This document shows, one piece after another, positions 1 to 9,426 of a stretch of 64,000 nt of DNA. Source of the stretch: Promethearchaeota archaeon (lineage in GTDB: Archaea > Asgardarchaeota > Lokiarchaeia > Sigyniarchaeales > SOKP01); NCBI GenBank assembly GCA_016839555.1, contig JAEOUA010000010.1:434001-498000 (forward strand), written 5' to 3'. The notes under the pieces are model-generated. The model worked only from the letters and a program-made list of their open reading frames with translations, had not been told where the DNA came from and made no database searches. Numbering within the stretch: the stretch's first letter is position 1; every line of letters begins with the position of its first letter. A program made the translations under genes and the position numbers.

Positions 1-1468
1 GAAAATAAACTAATGGAATTAAGCCTTTTGGAAAATATGCTTTAAATATTGTTTTATGATTCAATTTGCCTCCTCCACTATCACCATATTCTGGAAAGCC
101 CTCAATAAAGAATGCAGCATTAAGATCTCCATCTATCGGGTCTAATTCCTCAAATACATATTCTAATGGAACAGGTTCATTGAAATTATGAGTTTGATTA
201 GCAACGTAGCTTAATACTAATCGAGTGAAATTTCCAAGAATATGGAGCACTCCTACAACAGAATCTATAAAATCTGCGTCAGATGAATTAAGTGTGGCAT
301 AGGATACATTAGTATCAGGAAATGGATTATTATTAGAACTATTATAGAGATCATATGTGGGATTTTGATCATATAAAAATTCAAAAGCGGTATTATTTTT
401 ACTTCCAACCTCTATATCCACTTCTGTTAAACCTGTCTTGTTAGTAGTGGCGCTTAACTCCCCCTCTTTCAAATCTCTAATGCCATAGTCATCTACCGCT
501 GCGATTATAAATGCTGCTGTTCCTAAACAGAGCATCCAATTATCTAACATATCATATTTCTCTTCTTCTTGTAATTCTGTCCAATTACCTGAGTTATCAT
601 CATGGAACATTAGTGTATCTACACTTCCTGATTCATATTCTTGGGTGAAAGTTAGGAAACTATTTTTAGTATTAATTTCCAATTTATATTCAAATGATAT
701 ATAAGTTTGATTTCCAATAAGATCTGAACCGCTAATATAGGAATATGGGTCTGAATAATCCCAACCCTCATCAAATATGGGATCTTTAGAATAATTAATG
801 CTAGGCACATAAAAAATAATATCTGTGTAATTATAACCCCAAGTATAAATAATAGTATTTTCGATACCCGTTCTATTTAAAGGTATTACAGTAACTTTAG
901 GATTGGATTTAATTCCCACATCATTTGTCATATTTGGAGAATTTGAACCGAGATAAAAGAAGGGATTTATGTCTTCTCCCTCATCATATTGCCCATTTTC
1001 ATTGCTATCATTAATACCAAACCAAGCACATTGCATAGCCGCAACTGCTATTTCTATACCGTAAATGCTGAAATGCTGCCACCAAAGATGTGCTGGTGAG
1101 GTATAGGTTACATTTTTTCCATCATCATACCCAGTTTTATTCAAAAAAGAAACCATGCCCATCTCAAAACCTCCCTCTTTGATCCAAACTAAATTCCAGG
1201 TATTATTCTCCCAAGAGGTCCAATTTTCAACGTTTTCAGAGTACCATTTTGAGTTGTTAAAAACGGTTACATTCCAATAATTCTCATCAAAAGTGTGACC
1301 ATTAAATAATTCTGCTTGAGTGGGAAAATCATCACCTTGACTGGTTACTAATTCATTTGAATTAGGAAAAAATAAATTAAATCCATTTCCGCCAACAATT
1401 ATGCCATTTAGAAATAATATACTAAAGAAAAAGATTACAAAAAACCTTGATATTTTATAGCTCTTCAT
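1..1468 (-). CDS. Secreted/cell-surface protein, C-terminus beyond the window
   Basis: Reading from the ATG at 1466-1468 there is an open frame of 489 codons that leaves the window at base 1. The N-terminus MKSYKISRFFVIFFFSILFL is a basic stretch followed by about 15 hydrophobic residues, a signal peptide or anchor. The rest is rich in Asn, Asp, Trp and Tyr with many N-x-S/T sequons, as in exported archaeal glycoproteins. Residues about 154-166 (DSNENGQYDEGED) match a dockerin/EF-hand calcium loop (DxNxNGxxDxGE). I recognise no enzyme family. It is divergent from the GH4 gene at 1842, so a role in glycan binding at the surface is possible but is only inferred from the neighbours. Without the C-terminus I cannot say whether it carries an archaeosortase tail or a membrane anchor. 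Confidence 0.8.
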   Translation of the reverse strand, partial: MKSYKISRFFVIFFFSILFLNGIIVGGNGFNLFFPNSNELVTSQGDDFPTQAELFNGHTFDENYWNVTVFNNSKWYSENVENWTSWENNTWNLVWIKEGGFEMGMVSFLNKTGYDDGKNVTYTSPAHLWWQHFSIYGIEIAVAAMQCAWFGINDSNENGQYDEGEDINPFFYLGSNSPNMTNDVGIKSNPKVTVIPLNRTGIENTIIYTWGYNYTDIIFYVPSINYSKDPIFDEGWDYSDPYSYISGSDLIGNQTYISFEYKLEINTKNSFLTFTQEYESGSVDTLMFHDDNSGNWTELQEEEKYDMLDNWMLCLGTAAFIIAAVDDYGIRDLKEGELSATTNKTGLTEVDIEVGSKNNTAFEFLYDQNPTYDLYNSSNNNPFPDTNVSYATLNSSDADFIDSVVGVLHILGNFTRLVLSYVANQTHNFNEPVPLEYVFEELDPIDGDLNAAFFIEGFPEYGDSGGGKLNHKTIFKAYFPKGLIPLVYF

Positions 1469-1492
1469 ATTGACCTGTTATTTGTAATTAAT

Positions 1493-1544
1493 AGAGATAT
1501 CTTAAAATTTCAATATCTCTTATATTTATCAATTAGATATCTCT
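1493..1544. promoter_or_regulatory. Paired AGATATCT palindromes upstream of the surface-protein gene
   Basis: Two perfect palindromes AGATATCT lie at 1495-1502 and 1535-1542, exactly 40 bp apart (about four helical turns). Each is extended by the same CT/AG (AGAGATATCT and AGATATCTCT). A third half copy, ATATCTCT, is at 1513-1520. They lie 25-76 bp upstream of the start codon at 1468. This is the layout of an operator for a dimeric regulator, but no regulator gene is nearby. The rest of 1469-1841 is AT-rich divergent promoter space with nothing else I can name. Confidence 0.35.
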
Positions 1545-1841
1545 TATTAAATATTTTATCTTCTATGCAAACTTCTAAAATTTAGAAATTAAATTGATAA
1601 AAATATTTTTATTCTATAAATCAAATTTATACAAAACCAGTTTGAATTCATAGTAAATATAGAAAAAAAATAATTTCATGATAAAGTACGGGAGAGAAAA
1701 AGATAAATAGAAAACACTTATAAACAATCATTTTTATTATCTGTCTTTACTTGTTATTTATCATTATCTTAATATAGGTTAATTTTTCTGAAATTTTTAA
1801 TAAATAAATTTTAATCAATTCTTAAATTATTTGATTTTATA

Positions 1842-3212
1842 TTGAAAATAACATTTATAGGCGCAGGTTCTCTAGTTTTTGGAAAAAACTTGCTTACAGA
1901 TCTCCTTTTATTTCCAGCACTCCAAGAAGACACTATATTATGTCTAGAAGATATTCATGCCGAGAGATTAGATTTAATGTTTCGGTACATAAAAAATTTC
2001 AAGGAAGATTATTTCGACGACAAAGATATAATAATTGAAAAAACTACAAATCAAAGGGAAGCTATTGAGGACGCGAAATATGTGATTAATTCTATACATG
2101 TTGGTGGACTTGAAGCGTTTAAATTAGATGTCGAAATTCCTTTTAAATACGGAGTTACTCAGACCGTAGGAGATACTATCGGTCCTGGTGGTGTTTTCCG
2201 CTTCCTACGCGCGACAAGCACCTTAAAATCAATTCTGCAAGACATGCAAGAAATCGGACACAATGCCAATAACAACGGGGTAAAACCTTTACTCTTAAAC
2301 TACGCCAATCCAATGGCCATGAACACTTGGTTTTGCAACTCGCTCGTTCCAGATTCTACGGTTGGTCTATGTCACGGAGTTCAAGGAACAGCGAGATTAC
2401 TACAGAATTGGTGTGGTTTAAAACATGAAGAATTTAGTTTTTTCTGCGCAGGTATTAATCACATGGCTTGGTTCCTTGAAGTATGGTATAAAGATTCAGG
2501 AGATCCGAATGCAAAATGGCAGGATGCCTACCCTTTGATTTATAAAACTCTTGAAGAAGATCCAAAGAGAGGGAAATCTGAAAAAGTACGCATAGATATG
2601 ATGAAAGCAGCCGGTGGATATTTCATGACAGAGTCATCCCGACATCTAAGCGAGTATGTACCTTATTATCGTAAAATTCCTGATTTTCTAGAAAAATTTC
2701 AAGGGGATATTTCGGGTTTACTAGGGCAAGCTGATGATTATTTAATGCAAGTTAAGTTGCAAGGCAGATTCGAGAAACGTTTAATAAGAGCAATGAAGCG
2801 CCCAAAACTTCCCTATAAGAAAGCACCTACAGGAGAATATGCTCCATTCATCATTAATGCCATGGAAACGAACGTACCGTTTCGATTTAATGGAAATGTA
2901 ATTAACAAAGAGAGAAGTTTAATTACTAATCTTCCTAATGGATGTTGCGTTGAAGTTCCTGTTTTTGCCGATAACCATGGATTACATCCTCAAGGAGGAA
3001 TTACCCTACCAACCATATGTCAAGCGTTGTGTACTTCAAATATCATGGTACAAAAAGCGGCAGTTGAAGGCGTCCTCGAAATGAATCGAGAGAAGATTTA
3101 TCACGCAATATTACTCGATCCTAATACAGCTAGTGTGTGTTCAACAACACAAATCAGTGAAATGGTTGAAGAAATGTTCGAAGCCGAAGCAAAATGGATT
3201 CCTAAATTCTAA
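1842..3212 (+). CDS. GH4 family NAD-dependent glycosidase (alpha-glucosidase/alpha-galacturonidase type)
   Basis: Glycoside hydrolase family 4 enzymes cleave glycosides through a redox mechanism that needs NAD and a divalent metal. The start MKITFIGAGSLVFGKN is the Rossmann GxGS loop. Asn153 and Asn156 (NYANPMA) bind sugar in the family, and Cys177 (GLCHGVQG) and His207 (GINHMAWF) are the metal ligands. At 456 aa it has the usual family length. The best reading start is a TTG at 1842, since the glycine-rich strand begins immediately after it. The alpha-galacturonidase/LplD subgroup is possible, but specificity cannot be read from sequence. It precedes a broken GH63/GH37-like gene. A second GH4 lies on the other strand at 10822-12147. 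Confidence 0.9.
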   Translation: MKITFIGAGSLVFGKNLLTDLLLFPALQEDTILCLEDIHAERLDLMFRYIKNFKEDYFDDKDIIIEKTTNQREAIEDAKYVINSIHVGGLEAFKLDVEIPFKYGVTQTVGDTIGPGGVFRFLRATSTLKSILQDMQEIGHNANNNGVKPLLLNYANPMAMNTWFCNSLVPDSTVGLCHGVQGTARLLQNWCGLKHEEFSFFCAGINHMAWFLEVWYKDSGDPNAKWQDAYPLIYKTLEEDPKRGKSEKVRIDMMKAAGGYFMTESSRHLSEYVPYYRKIPDFLEKFQGDISGLLGQADDYLMQVKLQGRFEKRLIRAMKRPKLPYKKAPTGEYAPFIINAMETNVPFRFNGNVINKERSLITNLPNGCCVEVPVFADNHGLHPQGGITLPTICQALCTSNIMVQKAAVEGVLEMNREKIYHAILLDPNTASVCSTTQISEMVEEMFEAEAKWIPKF

Positions 3213-3324
3213 ATAATAGAAAAATGTGGTTTTAATGTCTAAAAGAAAAATTTATCTTGAAGGGAAAGGAATAAATTTCTTCTGAAATTAAGGGCGAGAA
3301 GAAAAAAGAAGTGATAATAACAAT

Positions 3325-4878
3325 ATGGAAGAGAAAAACAAAAAGGACAATTTAAAGATATCAATATCACAAATTCTTGGAGATGGTATTTTAAATACTG
3401 ATGTAAGGAATAGGTTAGTAAAGCGAAATCAGTTTTTGAAAAGGGAACCTGAAAGCGAACCACTTCCTCAATTTTCTGAAATTGAAAATTTATTACCTCA
3501 ACCTATTTGGGACGGTCATCAAGATGTTTTAGATTGTTATTGGAAAACGTGGGAAATTGGTTTTTCAAATTTAAAGAAACCTCAACAAAATAGTGGTTTT
3601 ATTACAAATTTTATTGATACAGCGTTCAATACTGATATTTTCATGTGGGACTCTGTCTTTATTGTAATGTTTGGCCGTTATGGATCTCGAGTATTTAATT
3701 TTCAAAAGACTCTTGATAATTTTTACTCGCATCAACATCCTGACGGATATATCTGTCGACAAATCAGACGATCTGATGGAGCAGAACGCCACACAAAATT
3801 TGAAGTAAGCAGTACAGGACCTAATATCCTCCCATGGGCGGAATGGGAATATTATTTACATTCAGGTAATTTAGAACGTTTAACTGAAGTTTTTTATCCT
3901 CTTTTGGCATATTATCAATGGTTTCGAAGGTGGCGAAGTTGGCAAAATGGCACCTATTTCTCATCAGGATGGGGTTGTGGAATGGATAATCAACCTCGAC
4001 TTCCTGTGAATAATAGAGATAGATTTTGGTTGCATGGTCATATGTCTTGGATTGACACGACCTTACAGCAAATTTTTTCAGGTTCAATCTTAATCAAGAT
4101 GGCAGATATTATAGATGAGCGAAAAAAGGTTAAAGATATCGAGATTGAAATCAGGGAATTAAGCACCTTTGTAAATAATAATATGTGGGACGAAACGAGC
4201 TCCTATTATTTTGATCGCTTTAAGGATGGTTCTTTATCAGATGTTAAAACAATTGGTGCCTATTAGGCATTACTAGCAGACATTATTCCAAAAGAGAGAA
4301 TCTCTGCATTTATTGAACATCTCAAGAACCCAAATGAATTTAATCGCCCACACAGAATTCCATCATTATCTGCAGATCATAAATCATATTATCCTAAAGG
4401 TGCTTATTGGCTAGGTGGCGTATGGGCTCCTACAAACTACATGGTGTTGAAAGGTTTAAATTTGATTGGAGAGGATACATTGGCACATGAAATTGCTCTT
4501 AATCACTTAGAAAATGTCGTTCATGTCTATAAGGACACTCAGACTGTTTGGGAAAATTATGCCCCAGAAAGTAAAGAGCCCGGTAGTACTGCTAAAGATG
4601 ACTTTGTAGGTTGGACAGGGTTAGTGCCTATCAGTGTTTTATTCGAAAATGTATTTGGTATTCGCCCAAATGTACCTAAAAATCAATTAATTTGGGATGT
4701 CCGCCTTCTGGAAAGACATGGCATTAAACAATATCCTTTTGGCAGTGAAAATTTATTGGATTTAGAATGTAAAGCTCGAAAAGATCCATTTGAAGAAGTC
4801 GAGATCAACGCAACCTCTAATCAACCAGTTTCATTATTAGTTAGATGGGCGGGCGGAGAAAAGACAATAAATTTTTGA
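3325..4878 (+). pseudogene. GH63/GH37-like (alpha/alpha)6-barrel glycosidase interrupted by one amber codon
   Basis: Two stretches in the same frame, 3325-4266 and 4267-4878, are separated only by TAG at 4264-4266; reading through gives one protein of about 517 residues. Family marks lie on both sides: MWDSVF near residue 107, GCGMDNQPR with Asp221, then AYWLGGVWAPTNY, VWENYAPES and DFVGWTGL after the stop. These resemble the acid residues and barrel motifs of GH63/GH37 (trehalase, mannosylglycerate hydrolase and relatives). The context TIGAY-stop-ALLADI suggests a Trp (TGG to TAG) at codon 314. UAG ends several intact genes here (for example at 5822, 16723, 42949 and 57002), so general reassignment is unlikely. 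A nonsense mutation, sequencing error or local readthrough remain. Substrate unknown. Confidence 0.8.
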
Positions 4879-4954
4879 TTTAAATGATGGATTGGAAGTA
4901 TAAACTTTCTCAGTAAAAAAATTAAAAAGAATGAAATAAGAATTATCTTAATAA

Positions 4955-5815
4955 TTATTCAAATAATTCCTTAAATTTAGGCAAACATTCCCTATATCCA
5001 TCTTCATATGTACCATTTAATGGGTGGTAAACACTCTCCAAACTTACAACCCCTTGATAATTATCTCGTTTTAAAGCTTTTGCGATAGGCTCGAGATAAG
5101 GCGCAACATCGCCCATTCCAAGTGGGCAGAAATTAACTGTAGCTCTTGAAATATTCGCAACACAGTCTTTAAGATGAATATGTCCAATATAATCTTTTAT
5201 TTCTTCATATGCATCTGGATAAGGAATTTCTGTGCAATACATGGTATTTGGAATATCCCAAATAATTTTCATGTAGTCAGTTCCCAAATCATCAATCATT
5301 TTCTTTCCAAGCCAACCGGAAGTGATCATTGCATTATTCCCTGTTTCAACCGCTATAATAATATCCTCATCTTCTGCAAGCTTTGCAACCGGTTTCATAA
5401 GTTCAATGAATGAATCCCATGCTCCACTACTTACAACCCATTTTTCTGCACCATATCCACCAAAGATTATCATCTCTTTTCGACCACTCATGATTCTTAC
5501 AATTGGGCAATCTAAATCCTTAGCAATTTTAATATTTCGTTTTAATGAATCGAAATGTTTTTGATAAACTGGATCACCTACTTTTGTAGATTTGACAGGG
5601 ATACCACCAAATATATGCCTGCTAAGGCATGATAAATTTATGTTATATTGAAAAAGTAAATCCTCAACTTTCTTATATTCTTCATCAGTATGATCCCCAA
5701 TTTCCTTATCCCAAAAGAATTGAAGCTCAGCATATTCCATTCCAGTTTCATTCATTACTTTGAAAGCATATTCAAGATCTCTGCTAATTCCATCTGTAAT
5801 AACGCCATGTTTCAT
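4955..5815 (-). CDS. Sugar-phosphate isomerase/epimerase, xylose-isomerase-like TIM barrel
   Basis: The 286-aa protein belongs to the AP-endonuclease-2/xylose-isomerase-like TIM-barrel superfamily (hydroxypyruvate isomerase, tagatose epimerase, IolE/IolI). Metal-site signatures are visible in order: AVETGNN (Glu), WDIPNT (Asp), HIHLKDC (His) and SLESVYHP (Glu). It starts only 6 nt after the stop of the dehydrogenase gene at 5822-6724, and a strong Shine-Dalgarno GGAGGAG lies inside the end of that gene, so the two form an operon. Together they suggest isomerisation and reduction of a keto- or hydroxy-acid sugar intermediate. The exact substrate is not determinable. Confidence 0.85.
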   Translation of the reverse strand: MKHGVITDGISRDLEYAFKVMNETGMEYAELQFFWDKEIGDHTDEEYKKVEDLLFQYNINLSCLSRHIFGGIPVKSTKVGDPVYQKHFDSLKRNIKIAKDLDCPIVRIMSGRKEMIIFGGYGAEKWVVSSGAWDSFIELMKPVAKLAEDEDIIIAVETGNNAMITSGWLGKKMIDDLGTDYMKIIWDIPNTMYCTEIPYPDAYEEIKDYIGHIHLKDCVANISRATVNFCPLGMGDVAPYLEPIAKALKRDNYQGVVSLESVYHPLNGTYEDGYRECLPKFKELFE

Positions 5816-5821
5816 CTCTAT

Positions 5822-6724
5822 CTACTCCTCCACTTTTCCTTTGACTTCTATTCCCGCTATTTGTTCAAGAAGCTTCACAATTGACCAATTATCACCTTCT
5901 GGAAATAAAGAAAAACCCGCTCGGAACAATTCATAAGCAGCAGCAGTAGTGCTCATCATTACCCCATTATCTTTTGCCATTTTCATGGAAATACCTAAGT
6001 CTTTATACATGGTTCCGATATGACTACCTGTCTTCTCAAACTTTCTTTCCATGATTAATTTTGCACAATTTTTAAAAAGATTACTAGAAACACTGCTTGT
6101 ACTAAAGACTTTGTATAATACCTCAGCTGGTACACCCGATTTTACACCAAGAACTAGAGATTCAAATATTGCTGTAAAGCTTGAACCGATTAATGCTTGA
6201 AGTGAAGCTTTTGCGGTTTGCCCCATTCCAATTTTATCCCCAATATAGTGGATGTCTTTAGCCACAGCTTCAAAAACTGGTTTACAATCCTCAAAAACTT
6301 CTTTTTTAGCTACTGTCATGAAGGTTAAAGTCCCATTCTCAGCACCGGATTTACCGCCACTGACAGGCGTATCAACAAGATTAATACCCTTACTAAGGAT
6401 TGGTTCTTCAAGCTCAATCACTTCAGGTGGATTAATTGTTGCGGATACAACAATAGTAGATCCTTCCTTCATGCCCACAAGCAATCCATCTTTTCCAAAG
6501 ACCACTTCTTTCACTTGGGCGCCATTAAGAACCATAATAAATACGATGTTTGATTTTTCACCAACTTCTCTGCAACTTGCAGCAGGTTTACCTCCTAATT
6601 TAGATAACATCTCAAGACGATCTGCTTTAAGATCATATCCTGTGAGTTCAAATCCGTTTTTAATGAGATTTTTGGCCATTCCGATACCCATATTGCCAAG
6701 ACCAATTATACCAACTTTTTTCAT
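5822..6724 (-). CDS. 3-hydroxyisobutyrate dehydrogenase family (tartronate-semialdehyde-reductase-like)
   Basis: This 300-aa NAD(P)-dependent beta-hydroxyacid dehydrogenase has the Rossmann motif GLGNMGIGMAKNL at residues 8-20. It also has the substrate signature DTPVSGGKSGAENGTL at 118-133 and the catalytic lysine Lys172 in GQTAKASLQ. Length and motif spacing are normal. GarR/GlxR-type tartronate semialdehyde reductases share these marks, and the downstream isomerase-like gene fits a hydroxypyruvate/tartronate semialdehyde or sugar-acid route. This is inferred from context only. It is divergent from the esterase gene at 6852; the 127 bp between them must hold both promoters. Confidence 0.9.
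   Translation of the reverse strand: MKKVGIIGLGNMGIGMAKNLIKNGFELTGYDLKADRLEMLSKLGGKPAASCREVGEKSNIVFIMVLNGAQVKEVVFGKDGLLVGMKEGSTIVVSATINPPEVIELEEPILSKGINLVDTPVSGGKSGAENGTLTFMTVAKKEVFEDCKPVFEAVAKDIHYIGDKIGMGQTAKASLQALIGSSFTAIFESLVLGVKSGVPAEVLYKVFSTSSVSSNLFKNCAKLIMERKFEKTGSHIGTMYKDLGISMKMAKDNGVMMSTTAAAYELFRAGFSLFPEGDNWSIVKLLEQIAGIEVKGKVEE
5825..5831 (-). promoter_or_regulatory. Shine-Dalgarno GGAGGAG for the downstream isomerase gene
   Basis: On the minus strand GGAGGAG ends 9 nt before the ATG at 5815 and lies within the last codons of the dehydrogenase gene. It supports coupled translation of the two genes and fixes the isomerase start. Confidence 0.75.
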
Positions 6725-6851
6725 AAAATCACGCTAAAATTGTTATTGAGATATAAATTTTTCAGTTGAATTAAATTTAAGCATTTTGAAGTCAGTTAAG
6801 AAGTTAAAAATATAAATTTTTTATTGATAAAAAATTACATCTGAAATAATA

Positions 6852-8012
6852 ATGAATAAGTTTAAAAGGAAATTAATGAACCTCGGTCTTAAATATGTAA
6901 AACCAAGGATCCATGATAAAAAGGTTCAACACATAATTAAGGACTACAATCTGCCAGATCCTCTAATTTTCCAAAATGGAGAGAAAGTCATTGATAAAAA
7001 ACAATGGATCGAGAAGAGAAGGGCAGAAATCTTACACTTATTTAAAGAAAATGTATATGGAAAAATCCCAACTGAAGCGGTTGAAACCAATTATAATATT
7101 ATAAATGAAGATAAAAAAGCACTAAATGGATTTGCTACAAGAAAGGCAATCAAAATAACTTTTAGGCGTGGTAGACGACAGATTGATGCCAAATTGCAAA
7201 TATATGTACCAAATAATGTAGATAGGCCTGTCCCTGCTTTTGTAGGCCTACCAAATTGGTGGCTTGGTTACAAGAGAAGTCTTTGGCCATTCAAGCATGT
7301 TATCCAAAGGGGATATGCACTCGCAACAGCAAGATTTGGGGATTTTGATCCTAATAGTGATAATTTTAAAAATGGTGTTCATCCTTTGTTTTACAAAGAA
7401 GGACAAACTCGACCATTAGAAAATGAATGGGGTACTATTGGAGCATGGTCTTGGGGGCTAATAGAACTCATGAATTATTTTGAATCGGATTCTGATATTG
7501 ATCAGAACCGTATAGCCGTGTTAGGGCACTCTCGAATGGGAAAGGCCGCTTTATGGGCTGGTGTTAATGATGAACGTTTCTCAATTGTCATATCAAATAA
7601 TTCGGGCTGTTGTGGAGCTGCGTTATTTCGTAGAAAAATTGGAGAGACGATTAAAATGATTAATGAATGTTTTCCACATTGGTTATGTTTTAATTTTAAG
7701 AAATATAATAATAGAGAATTTAATCTTCCTGTAGATCAGCACATACTTATAGCTTTGGTTGCACCTCGACCCGTTTATATTGCTAGCGGACAAGACGACA
7801 TTTGGGCTGATCCTATAGGGGAATTTCTTTCTGCAAAGCATGCAGATCCTGTATATAAATTGCTCGGAACTACAGGATTGGGTACTGATAAAATGCCTAA
7901 AATTAATGAGCCTATAATGAGTACGATTGGTTATCATATTCGGCAAGGAGGACATAAATTATCCTTATATGATTGGCATAGATATATGGATTTTGCTGAT
8001 TTGTATCTTTAA
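6852..8012 (+). CDS. CE15-like (glucuronoyl esterase) alpha/beta hydrolase
   Basis: The 386-aa protein has an alpha/beta-hydrolase nucleophile elbow GHSRMGKAALWAG with Ser227, close to the GCSRxGKGA signature of carbohydrate esterase family 15. CE15 enzymes cleave the ester between lignin alcohols and 4-O-methyl-glucuronic acid on xylan. A likely catalytic histidine is His368 in QGGHKL, and APRPVYIASGQDD near residue 304 is the usual acid-loop region. There is no signal peptide, so it probably acts inside the cell on imported fragments, unlike most CE15 members. Acetyl-xylan-esterase activity is an alternative. The gene faces away from the dehydrogenase operon. Confidence 0.8.
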   Translation: MNKFKRKLMNLGLKYVKPRIHDKKVQHIIKDYNLPDPLIFQNGEKVIDKKQWIEKRRAEILHLFKENVYGKIPTEAVETNYNIINEDKKALNGFATRKAIKITFRRGRRQIDAKLQIYVPNNVDRPVPAFVGLPNWWLGYKRSLWPFKHVIQRGYALATARFGDFDPNSDNFKNGVHPLFYKEGQTRPLENEWGTIGAWSWGLIELMNYFESDSDIDQNRIAVLGHSRMGKAALWAGVNDERFSIVISNNSGCCGAALFRRKIGETIKMINECFPHWLCFNFKKYNNREFNLPVDQHILIALVAPRPVYIASGQDDIWADPIGEFLSAKHADPVYKLLGTTGLGTDKMPKINEPIMSTIGYHIRQGGHKLSLYDWHRYMDFADLYL

Positions 8013-8327
8013 TGCGCATCTAATTGGAAAAAGATTTTCTGGGAATTTTACGTCCTACCTTCTGGGTGTCAATTTTTTCATTCATTTTATTTTTATTTCA
8101 CCTGTTTACCGCATTTTACCATAAATTTACTCTATTTTCTTATTTTTCTTTGCCCTACTATTTTTTCGGTTTTCATCTATAAAAATATTAAATTTTAGTT
8201 TGATTTTTTCTTATATTTTCGTATTTTACTCAAAATCAAAATCTACATTTGAAGAATAAAGGTATAATTCCGATAAGCTTCAATAATAAATTCAACTACA
8301 GTATCATTAATTCTTTTGAATTATAAA

Positions 8328-8447
8328 TTATAATTTTAAGTTAACTTTCTCTCCTTGATATTCTATCGTAGCCCCAATTCTACCTGATGGTGAAATTCCA
8401 AAACCATTCTGTTCATTCACCAAAATTATATTTGATAGTTTTGACAT
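8328..8447 (-). other. 39-codon open frame in a 590-bp gene-poor stretch, possible gene remnant
   Basis: Between the esterase and the transporter fragment (8013-8613) there is no full gene. One minus-strand frame starting at ATG 8447 encodes a plausible but isolated 39-aa peptide beginning MSKLSNIILVNEQNGFGISP. It looks like the opening beta-strands of a longer protein and may be the leftover 5' end of a deleted gene. The rest of the interval is AT-rich with short T-runs and no RNA gene that I can see. Confidence 0.25.
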
Positions 8448-8613
8448 CTTAAATCAGAACTCTTTTCTTTTTTTCTAAACTAATAGTCTTAAATAATACT
8501 CTTAAAATATTATTAAATTTTTGGTTATATAATCATAGATCTAATTAGAAATAATTTTTTATTAAAAAAAGGAAAAAGAATAAAATAACATAAATATTTA
8601 AGAATTGATTACA

Positions 8614-9419
8614 ATGTCTAAAAGAAAGAATAACAGTAGGCAAGAAAGAGATAGTACAATCCATAAAGTTCCATTTAGTCAAAAGGCTTATTATGGAATT
8701 TCAATGGCAGGATTTACATTTATAGGGAGTATGATTGATGGGGCAATGTTAAAATTATATACCGATTTTATATTATTTCCCGCTCTTTTGTTTGGAATCG
8801 TGCAATTATTATTTTCAATTATAAATGCCATTAATGATCCGATAATAGGATATTTTTCAGATCGAACTACACCTGTTGAAGGGAAAGGAAAACGAAAGAT
8901 ATGGTTATTTAGAGCCATTCCTCTAGTGGCTATTGGATATTTTTTAATGATTTTCATGAATCCCGACGTTCCTCACATGGCAATCTTTATTTTTTTACTT
9001 ATTGGCCTAGTTCTTCATGACACTGGACATGCCATGAATAGTATTAATAGAGGAGCCCTTATGATTACGGTCACGGATGATGATATTGAGAGAGCTTCAT
9101 TTGCAACAATAAGCTTAGTATTCCAAACAATTTTAGGTATTATTTCTTACCTGTTAATATTGCTATTTGTTATAGGAACTACTCCTTTATGGGTTCTCTA
9201 TATCTTGTTTACTATTGTGGGAGTTATTGGTATGGGAGTTGCATTTTTAGGTGTGAGTGGGATAAAAGAACCTTCCAAATTATACTACGGACAAACATTT
9301 CCTAAATTTAAACAATTAATAAAGGAAGTTTTTAAATCGAAATCATTTATTTTTTCATCATTCTTCAATTTGTAGTGGGTGCCGTTACCTCGACAGTTAT
9401 AACCTTTCAGGTTTTTTAA
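8614..9419 (+). pseudogene. GPH/MelB-type sugar-cation symporter, frameshifted and truncated
   Basis: From ATG 8614 (a TTG at 8605 is also in frame) the sequence encodes the N-terminal half of a glycoside-pentoside-hexuronide transporter. It includes the first-loop signature NDPIIGYFSDRT and about six membrane helices. The frame stops at TAG 9373-9375. Reading on with one extra T in the T6 run at 9350-9355 gives a hydrophobic segment (IILQFVVGAVTSTVITFQVF) that looks like helix 7. It ends at TAA 9417-9419, after a second T6 run. The remaining roughly 190 residues are absent and the next gene begins at 9427. The copy is therefore 3'-deleted. An intact family member is at 60782-62146. Confidence 0.8.
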
Positions 9420-9426
9420 CGCTCAG

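Noticed and set aside
4264..4266. UAG translated as pyrrolysine
   Set aside because: UAG ends several intact genes in the window and the site fits Trp; no pyl genes are present here.
6252..6737. Long plus-strand frame opposite the dehydrogenase gene, and similar antisense frames
   Set aside because: Their translations are low-complexity shadows of well-identified genes on the other strand.
9401..9417. Hairpin AACCT-TTC-AGGTT followed by T-run as a true terminator of the transporter gene
   Set aside because: It lies within sequence that still reads as a transporter helix in another frame, and the stem is only 5 bp, so its presence is probably accidental.
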